Assembly: GCF_022539505.1 (NCBI RefSeq)
Contig: NC_061510.1
Coordinates: 395,108,249-395,172,248, forward strand
Reading direction: 5' to 3'
Length of the DNA stretch: 64,000 nucleotides
From: Lolium rigidum
Lineage: Eukaryota; Streptophyta; Magnoliopsida; Poales; Poaceae
The notes under the pieces are model-generated. The model did no database searches. It worked only from the letters and a program-made list of their open reading frames with translations, and was not told where the DNA came from. Position 1 is the first letter of the stretch. Every line of letters starts with the position of its first letter. Shown here piece by piece: positions 56,629 through 64,000 of this stretch. Made by a program: the position numbers and the translations under genes.

Positions 56629-58279
56629 AAACATCTTCACTCGTTGGCGCTCCCAAGACCTAAATTCAGTGCTAGTTAGCGCTGGATGGATGTAAATTCC
56701 GGCCTCGGGGCGGCCAGTTTCCCAGCGGCGAACCCACGGCCGCTCCCCAGGCCGGCCGGATTCGGCCAAAAATATGCCATGCCCATTTTTTGGCAAAATT
56801 TCATGATACAACACAAAATATGAAAATGTATGACATTGTTCGCCGAGATTTGGTATTATTTGAACAAAGCAAATAGTTCAACAAATACAACATGACAAAC
56901 ACAACAAATCATGGTGCACCGAGCCCATAGATGGTCGACCAGATCGTCCTGCAGCTCTTGGTGCACACATGAGTCTCGGGTCTCCTGGTGCATAGCTAGG
57001 AAGGAATCCCATGATGCTGGCACCTGATCATCAAGCTCTGCAAGAGGACCCTGTCGGTGATATGGCTACAGCAACTCGGTCTCAGGAATTGGATGTTTCC
57101 GCTCATTCTCTATGATCATATTGTGCAATATCACACAACAGTTCATCATCTCCCACATCTAATCTTGCGACCAAGTCATAGCTGGAAACCGGAAAACTGC
57201 AAATCTCTGTTGGGGATACCAAATGCTCACTCAACGTTCTTCCTGGCAGCTTCTTGCTCCTTGGCAAACACACTTCCTTTGGCAGCTTCGGGCTTGAGAT
57301 CGTCTTCACAAATGTTGACCATGTAGGATAGATGACATCTGCTTGCTATAGTGGCGGTGCTCTTGGCCATGCGCAGATAGTTATCGGCAGTGTCACCCGG
57401 AGCTCCATATGCAACCAACCTCATAGCGACCGTGCACTTCTACAGCGAGAAAAATCCAATCATACTGGTGCAGTCCGGTTTGGATCGGAAGTAGGGGTCC
57501 AAGTCCCGGACGGCATTCACAATTTTCAGAAAGGGAGGATCCCGGCTCATCCTGAACCTGCGTCGGAATACTGCCTCAGGGTGCAGTGGTTCGTCGGCGA
57601 AGTAATCGGCATGCAACATGATGTAGCCCTCCAAGCGCTGCCTCGCCTTGGCCTTCCGGCGACCGGGCGCCGAGCCGACACGCCGCGGCTTTGAGTTTCG
57701 CTCGGTGTATAGGGCGGCCAGACACGCCAGGATCATCATGTGCTCTTCATCTTCGGCGGCGGCGGAGTTCTCCACCTCCAACAGCGAAACAAATATTTGC
57801 TCGTCCTCGTCGTTGGAGTCCATGGCCTAGCAATCAAAAGCCGAACACCTCATGGGCGTGGTGCCGCAGCGGTCGGCACAACGGCCGGCAAGGAGCGACA
57901 GTGAGGTGATAGACAGCGGCGAGCTCGGCGGTAGCTAGGGAGTGAGTGCGGCCTTTCTACCGGCGTATGCGCGGCGGGAGAGGGTGGGGTGGTGCCTGCA
58001 GCGACGCGGCGGCGACGAGTTGGTTTGGGCAACGCGAGGGGAGTGTGGGAATATTTTGTGGGTGTGACGCCGACAGACCTGGCCCACGCGCCTTTTCACT
58101 TCATCCGGCACTCCCAGGCGCTCCCCGAGGTGTTGGGTTCGGCCTGCGATCGCCGAATGGAAAATAGGCCCAATCCGGCGAAAATTGGGCTCCTAGGGGC
58201 ACGATTGGGGAAATTTTGTCCATCCGGCGTTAAAAAATGGCCTGGAGAGGGGGTGCTGGGGAGCCGAGTGGCGATGCTC
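56629..58279 (-). mobile_element. Deleted PIF/Harbinger element
   Basis: The left end AAACATCTTCACTCGTTGGC and the inverted right end GAGCATCGCCACTCGGCTCC are decayed copies of the grass Harbinger terminus (GAGCATCTCCACTCG-type). The flanks are TTA (56626-56628) and TCA (58280-58282), a TTA duplication with one change. It carries a transposase gene with its middle deleted and lies just after the last visible kinase exon. Confidence 0.7.
57060..57823 (-). pseudogene. PIF/Harbinger transposase, internally deleted
   Basis: It starts MDSNDEDEQIFVSLLEVENS (57823), then YIMLHADYFADEPLHPEAVF, RRRFRMSRDPPFLKIVNAV and LDPYFRSKPDCTSMIGF, the N-terminal part of ALP1/HARBI1-like nucleases. There is a stop after FFSL (57440), then AMRLVAYGAPGDTADNYLRM. 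The catalytic DDE core is missing: the text jumps to KEQEAARKNVE, which belongs to the C-terminal part. It cannot cut DNA. Confidence 0.8.
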
Positions 58280-58801
58280 TCAGCTTTTTGGCTGCCGAGA
58301 CACTGTGTGGCCTTTTCCTAACCACAAAAATATCATGTGCACGTGGTCAGCTCCATCGCGCGGCCGTCTCTGCTCGTGGCCTCGCTGTGAAAGATTGCTG
58401 CACTAGCTAATTAAACTAAAAATTTGAACTTATAGAAAAAGACTAGGTAGTATATTTATATTCAACATCCACCCTAACGTATAACCTATTTTAGTCATTT
58501 GTGTGGGTTCGATGTAGACCGCGAAATTTTTTTATTTTGTTTTTAAAACTATCTTAAACTTAAAAGATCTTTTAGCTTTGATACCATGAGAGATTCATAC
58601 ACTAGTTTTTCATAAGACCGATCTGAAGAAAATAGGCTAAACAATCTATTTATATATTCAACACGCCGACCCCAATGCCATGCCGCCCCGAGATGCTCCA
58701 GCTCGCCGCCCCACCGAATCCGCCGCCGTCGAGCCATCAAGGACGCCGCCCGCAGTGGCAGCAGCTCCACCCGTGTGGCCGACCTTGGACTCAGATCCTT
58801 A
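58280..58801. other. Spacer between two Harbinger-type elements
   Basis: No kinase exon or other gene was found in about 520 bp. Confidence 0.4.
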
Positions 58802-60396
58802 GGGCATCTCCAGCGGCGCGACGTCCGTTTGGGTCGGCCTTTTTGGTCGAAATCGACAGCGCGTCCGTTTGGATCGGGGGTGGCTCCAGCGGCACGACGT
58901 ATTTTTTAGGACGAATCATTTTTTTAAAACTGAAACATAATTTACATACTTAAAACATAAAAAAAAAAACCTAAACCCCTACTGCTGCGCATCGTGGCCG
59001 TGCTGCTCCTCGTCGCTGTCGAGCACGATGATCTCCGGTATGTCCCACGGCCAGTAGCCATGCGGGGGAGCGTACGCCGGGCGCGCTCGCGGTGCTCGAG
59101 GTTGAGGAGGTTACGGCTGTGGCGGCGGTGGAGGCGCCCAGGGCTGTGGCTGTGGCGGCGGATGAGGCGCCCAGCCATAAGTCTGTGGCGGCGGTGGAGG
59201 AGGCGCCCAGGGATAAGGCTATGGCGGCGGTGGAGGAGGCGCCGCCGAGTCCAGGAGCGCCTGTCGAAGGGCTTCATCCGCCGACAGGCCCGGCGGCATG
59301 ACAGCGGCGGCTGCACAGGCGCGTCGTACTCGGAGACGAGGAGGCCGAGCTTCGCCATCTCGTCATCCGTCATGTTGTCGGGGAACTCGAAGTTCCGGCC
59401 CTCCGCCATGGCCTGTTGCCATTCGTGGAAGACGAGAGCAACGTAGTCGTCGCTGTCGTCCTTCACCTCCTCGCTATGGTACGCGAGCGCCTCGATGTAG
59501 TCGTCGTCGTCGTCGTACGCGGCGTAGGCTTCGTCGTCGTCGTCGTCCTCGCGGTCGTTCTGCTGCGTCTGCTGACGTCACGTCGGCGCCTGCTGACGAC
59601 GAGCCGGCGGTGCAGGGCCGAAGGGATAATCCCTGTCGCCCATGAAGCCAGCCCTTCGTCTGTTGTCCGTCTCCGTGGACAGGTACGTACGCCAAAGCTC
59701 TGACTCGATGGCGTACGCCGGATCGGCGCGGAGGTCCGGCGGCAGATACCGCCTCCTGCGCCGGATCTCCGCGGTCCGATCAGGCTCACGCGCAGGTACT
59801 TGGAGGGATGGGCACCCGACGGCAGCTGAGCCGCCAGCCAGCTGCACGCCGGACCAGGCGTCGCACGGCACCCATTTGCCGTGCATGAGCCTCCCCACCG
59901 TGACGGGGAGCGCCACCTTCTTGCTGCCGCTGCCGAAGGCCTCGAAGTCGTTCTTCTTCCCCATGGCGCAGCGGCGGTTGTGGTGCGAGTGAAGCTGTGG
60001 GCGTACGAGCAACGCGGCCGGTGGACTTTTAAGGGCGGCCGCGCGCGGGATACGATGCCATTGAAGGCGCCGCAGAAGCCCAGCCGCCGCCCGCCAGTGC
60101 ACGCGCAGAACAGGCAGCCGCAGCATTCATGGCGAAGGCTGCGGCGCAGACGCGGAAGCGATGGCCGCCAAAGCGATGCCATCGATGCAGGCTCGCTGCC
60201 ATGCGAGCCTGGTGGAGACCGGAGCAAACACTTTGCGCGTCCGCGCAGCGTCCGCAGAGACGCAAACCTAACGCATATTTGGGCTAGATTTACGTCTCCA
60301 CGGACGGCCCGGTCACTTTGCGTCGTGCCGCTGCGATCAAAGCGGATGCAAACAGTCGCTCAGCATCCGATTTGCGTGGCACCGCTGGATATGCCC
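58802..60396 (-). mobile_element. Complete TTA-flanked PIF/Harbinger-type element without transposase
   Basis: It begins GGGCATCTCCAGCGG and ends CCGCTGGATATGCCC (one mismatch in 15), flanked on both sides by TTA (58799-58801 and 60397-60399). Subterminal regions are rich in GCGTCCG and GACG words. The only long reading frame (59964 leftward, minus) is not a transposase, so the element is non-autonomous and carries a different gene. Confidence 0.85.
58982..59964 (-). pseudogene. Unknown grass-specific ORF carried by the TTA-flanked element
   Basis: It starts MGKKNDFEAFGSGSKKVALP, then VGRLMHGKWVPCDAWSGVQL, PAREPDRTAEIRRRRRYLPP and DLRADPAYAIESELWRTYLS. I recall similar hypothetical proteins in many Triticeae transposons, with no known function. 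A single TGA near 59577 interrupts it. The frame then continues with an acidic stretch, DYVALVFHEWQQAMAEGRNF and DNMTDDEMAKLGLLVSEYDA, and after a frame change a Pro-rich repeat (PWAPPPPPPQTYGWAPHPPP) ending near IIVLDSDEEQHGHDAQQ. It could be a Harbinger ORF1-type or captured host gene. Confidence 0.55.
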
Positions 60397-60399
60397 TTA

Positions 60400-61729
60400 C
60401 ACGAAAAGCCCCATGGCCTCGCTCGACCCGTGTGGTCGGCCTCGCTCGTCCGTCGCCTTGCCCTATGCTACACCCGATGCGCCCGGCCGTATCTCCAATT
60501 CTCCATGCTCCCAGCGCCTAAGTCGGGCCCGGTCACCCACCGCCGCACCTGCACGGCACCTGCGTCCGCCCGTCCACCATTGCACGTTTGGGCTTGGTCG
60601 CACCTGGGGAAATGTTCGAGTACGCGTACGAGTAGGTAACTCGCTATCCCGACCGTCCACATTTCTTGGGGATCCAATACCATCACTGTTGTTGCATGTC
60701 TTTGTGTGAGGCATCACAGAGCAAACGGCGTATTATATGCTGGTTTATGTGATCTCCCTGCCAGACATAGGCTACTGAAGCTAGTCATTTGATGTGGCCA
60801 AATGCGATAAAATATTTGATGCCATGTTAAAGGATAAGCTCATTCGAATTACACATACTATACCGTCAGCCGAAGAGTTAAGGTGGAGAGCTTAATGAAA
60901 ATACCATAATTCTTTTCTCTCGTACTACCCAATAAATGAGAAGAAAAGGTATTTGAAACAATAAAGTAAAAAAATACAAAAGTAATCATTATTTAGTTGG
61001 CCTTGCCTATATGTGAGGATAAATTATTATAATGGTAGTTCATAAGTTAGAATTTTGTTATTTCATCAATGTATGGTCATAATATTTAACATGTATTATA
61101 AGGACATGAAGAAGTATTAATTCATGGTTGTGTACTTTCAACCAGGATGTTCTCCATCCAAAAATGTGTGTAAGGTATCAAATATATTTTATACTAAAAC
61201 CGCATATGATCGATTGGAATAGAGAATCGACGCAAAAAATAAAATGATCATATATGTTACCTACACATGTGCTTTTGTATTGATAATCTCATTTTATATA
61301 TTGTATAACTTCAAAGTCTTAGTGGCTATGGCATGTTTATTATCATATAATATATAAATATATATTAAGAAGGGAGTCTCGCTCACTTAGATAGGCGAGT
61401 GGATGTATGACCAAGCCACACCTATGTTCAAGTGACCAGAGGCGTGAATTTGGGTTTTAATTATTTTTTAAGTAAAACTTGATGTGAATGTCTTCCCCGC
61501 CACTTAGCTTTCAAAAAAATATGAATAGTTTTGACAGCATATTGATGATGTACTCGCACCTGAGAGGTTCACCTTGCTAGTCAAATAAAAATAAGTGTGA
61601 AATTTGGATTAATACAATGTACCTAGCATGCCACAAGTGCACGCTAGTAACCCTAAATAAAGCGTACAAATTTTTGAAATGCGATATAGAGAGTGTATCT
61701 AGTTCTCACTGTTCTAATGCACTATGTTG
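60400..61729. other. Intergenic stretch
   Basis: 60400-60700 is GC-rich with overlapping ORFs on both strands that have no recognisable domain. From 60700 on it is AT-rich with no gene seen; no kinase C-terminal exon was found. Confidence 0.35.
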
Positions 61730-61987
61730 TACTCCTCCGTTTATAACTACCCTGCATTTTAAGTATAGTCGAAGTCAAGTTTTATAAAGTTGGACCCAAT
61801 ATATAGAAAAGCTTAGCAACATCTATAATATAAAATCAATATTGTTAGAATCAACTTAAAATATATTTCCATATTATATGAATTTGGCATTATGTATGTT
61901 CATGTTTTTCTTTTGTATATGGTCAAACGTTACTGAGTTTGAATTCAACTAAACCCCAAACGCAAGGTAATTAATAAACGCTAGGTA
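61730..61987. mobile_element. Decayed Stowaway-like MITE
   Basis: It begins TACTCCTCCGTTTATAACTA and has the inner AAGTTGGACC / GGTCAAACGTT pair usual in these elements. The right end near 61987 is eroded. Confidence 0.5.
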
Positions 61988-62040
61988 TGCATTTTGTTTT
62001 GACAAAATATTGCAGGAACGTTATTGCAGTGCAGCATTTT

Positions 62041-62395
62041 GGCTCCCGAGCTCCATGTAGCTCTTATAAGAAAGATCAAACAAGAATATTCAGATGTTTT
62101 TTAAAAAAAATATGCATTTCTCGTGGGTACATACTAATGCGATCTACACATGCAAAGTTTTTTTAAAATAATACATTCTATTTTGGCTACACAAGAATCA
62201 AAAAAAATTGTGGTTCTAAAAATGAAAAAAAAAATCGTACTTTGCTCCCCAAATTTGTCTTTTTGTTATATCACAGATGAAAGTATATTTCCATGAAACT
62301 TCATCATATAAGTAGCCACCTATATATAGTCATATAATTTTGCATTCAAAGTTGTAGTGTTTGATTTTTTTTTATAAGAGCCACCACAGTTGATT
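62041..62395. mobile_element. Fold-back MITE
   Basis: GTAGCTCTTATAAGAAAGATCAAACA-type sequence on the left (about 62057-62082) is mirrored on the right (about 62358-62393, TTATAAGAGCC). It shares the words TTTTGGCTACACAA and ATTTGTCTTTTT with the region at about 45360-45440. Confidence 0.5.
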
Positions 62396-62398
62396 ATT

Positions 62399-62690
62399 AG
62401 GGGCATTAAAAAGTGCCTTAAAAAGTTGCAAAAGTGCCTTCAAAGATCTTCAGAGGCAATTTAAAAAGTGTTGTATCAAATAGTGTAGGGAAAAATCATT
62501 TAAGGCACTATTGAAAAGTGCCCCTAAAAATAGATCTTTTAAGGCACTATTGAAAATGCCTTTAAAAATAGATTTTTAAGGCACTTTTGCTATGGCATTT
62601 ATAGATCTTTTAAGGCACTATTGAAAATGCCTTTAAAAATATATCTTTTAAGGCACTATCAAAAATGCCTCAAAAAATAATAGTTTCAGT
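62399..62690. repeat. Array of palindromic AAGGCACT...TGCCTT repeats
   Basis: Near-identical units begin at about 62501, 62540, 62612 and 62650: AAGGCACTATTGAAAATGCC followed by TTTAAAAATAGATCTTTT. Each unit is itself an imperfect palindrome, as in subterminal regions of CACTA-type transposons. No CACTA terminus was found. Confidence 0.6.
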
Positions 62691-62781
62691 AATATAGCAT
62701 TCAACTTTATCCATTCATAACATTACTCAAGTTCCATCGTTTACATACAAGTTATTCACAACTAAATCCAGTCAATTTGTA

Positions 62782-62908
62782 ACTACATAATTTCTCAACT
62801 GTTGCAATTCTACAAGCAGACAATAAAGGTATATTACAACACAGATTTATGCTTGCCACTACATATTTTCTGAACTGTTGCAATTCTACAAGCAGCCAAT
62901 AAAGCTAT
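62782..62908. repeat. Direct repeat of about 50 bp, 77 bp apart
   Basis: CTGTTGCAATTCTACAAGCA with its flanks occurs at 62782-62831 and again at 62859-62908. Confidence 0.7.
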
Positions 62909-64000
62909 ATCTTCAATGACCTTGCTCGACAACAGCCACATCCATGCTTTCCACTATATGCCCTCACTCAGTTTTCTTCTCTTTTTAGTTTGGAACCTGC
63001 AGCACAAATGTACCATAAGTGATTAAGTGCATCACAACAAACAATGTGGTTAAGGGGAAAATGCAGATTTAGGAACAATGACACATATATGTTTATTAGC
63101 AACTACCCTCCCAGTACACCAAACATTTGAAATTGTGAATCTATGTGAGATGAATCTCTACGGAAGGTAACAAGGTCAACAGAGATAAGTTTACTTGGGA
63201 AAAGAGAAGTGCAGCAGGGACAGCATAGGGAACACACACTAGAGCAATTCGAATATGCAGATTTGGTAAGTTTACTCCCAAGAAATATTCAGATTTGATA
63301 ACCCTGTACCAATTCGAATATGCAAGAATTCAAGCTCTCCCAGGTCCACGAGGACAACATAGGGCATGCAAACCGACGCTATGCTGCACAATAAACTTCC
63401 CAGTAATTAAGGCAGCAAAGACTAGAAACGCACAATCAAATCATCAACTTTTATCAATTCATTCCCATTTCATACAGCAACACAACAGTCAAGAAACCCA
63501 AGCAATTCAGTAGTTCAATCCGCTATAACCCAGCTAGCTGGGCAAAACAAGGTAAGTAGTCTCTGTCAAGGCTTCTCCACATTTTAAACCGTATCTAAAC
63601 TATAACAAAGACCTGAAACATCACATGGCAGAACTACTGATGCTTTTATGCCAAAATACTTGATGTTCAAGCTTACATACCTGAGACAATGTATACTTCT
63701 ACAGCTTGTGAATTAGCCTTTACCTCCTCTATCATCATGGCATCAGTACCATAAGCCGCCGGTGACGGGCAGCATTGTCGACAGTGCAAGCTCCAGTTCA
63801 CCTACAATACATTGATGCAAATGCACAAGGAACATATCTCAGTTCCATGTCTTGTCAGATATCCTACTTAATTTTAGCAGGATGTATGGATCTTTCCTGT
63901 AACGGTACCTAGAACGGCGAACAAAAAACGGACCAAAAATGCAAGAAAAGCAGTCCAGAGTCCATATTCACTCCTAACACTACGAATTGATACCATAATA
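62909..64000. other. Right end of window, no gene recognised
   Basis: Short ORFs only (for example 63295-63513). It may be untranslated DNA or the inner part of a transposon that continues to the right. Confidence 0.35.

Noticed and set aside
58942..60227. Arg-rich ORFs of 174-254 codons
   Set aside because: Alternate frames of the Pro/acidic ORF in the TTA-flanked element; the Arg bias comes from reading CCGCCG-type repeats out of frame.
62399..62690. Firm call of a CACTA transposon
   Set aside because: Subterminal-like repeats are present but no CACTA terminus, target duplication or transposase is visible in the window.

Overview
The window is plant nuclear DNA, almost certainly from the grass tribe Triticeae (wheat, Aegilops, barley or a close relative). 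This rests on nested Ty3/Gypsy LTR retrotransposons whose LTRs open with the TGATACGTCTCCAACGTATC consensus I associate with the Triticeae Sabrina/WHAM-type Athila group, on Stowaway MITEs starting CTCCCTCCGT, on PIF/Harbinger elements with 3-bp TTA/TAA target duplications, and on GT-AG introns. Species and family names come from memory, not from a search.

Positions 1-37206 are one stack of retrotransposons. Layer 0 is a Myb/SANT-like gene (minus strand, 37207-38318). Gypsy element A (minus; LTR 36395-37206, gag 35111-36330 and 26777-26963) cut into its exon 3. Element B (minus; LTR 26412-26776, gag-protease 23413-26395) and element F (plus; 26969-35110) lie in the gag of A. Element C (minus; Tat-like, LTR 22853-23412, gag-pro-RT-RNH-aRNH-IN, plus an intron-containing antisense ORF at 86-1357) lies in the protease of B. 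Elements D (plus; 1556-8231) and E (plus; 10323-17450) lie in C. D, E and F are complete, with 5-bp target duplications gtcac, cagga and ccgcc. All three have an Athila-type tRNA-Asp primer binding site and none has RT or integrase: F carries gag-protease only, while D and E carry ORFs I do not recognise. C and B are decayed by stops and frameshifts.

Positions 37207-64000 are gene-bearing, MITE-rich DNA. A histidine-rich 60-bp tandem-repeat ORF lies at 40104-40987 (minus). A truncated LINE lies at 48800-50660. The main host gene is a two-domain jacalin lectin fused to an RD protein kinase, on the plus strand at 51908-56409, with possible upstream exons from about 46108. All its exon junctions keep one open frame of 579 codons, and no membrane segment separates lectin from kinase. 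Its C-terminal kinase exon(s) are not seen: a deleted PIF/Harbinger element (56629-58279) and a second TTA-flanked element (58802-60396) follow. Its introns hold a LINE tail, a perfect 20-bp hairpin and a very C-rich TAA-flanked MITE. From 60400 to 64000 I see only MITE-like and repeat sequence.

The best candidates for something new are the lectin-kinase gene, three family-wide oddities of D, E and F (a T/C mismatch at the LTR edge, internal copies of the polypurine-tract motif with a hairpin, and a swapped coding cassette), and the spliced antisense ORF of C.
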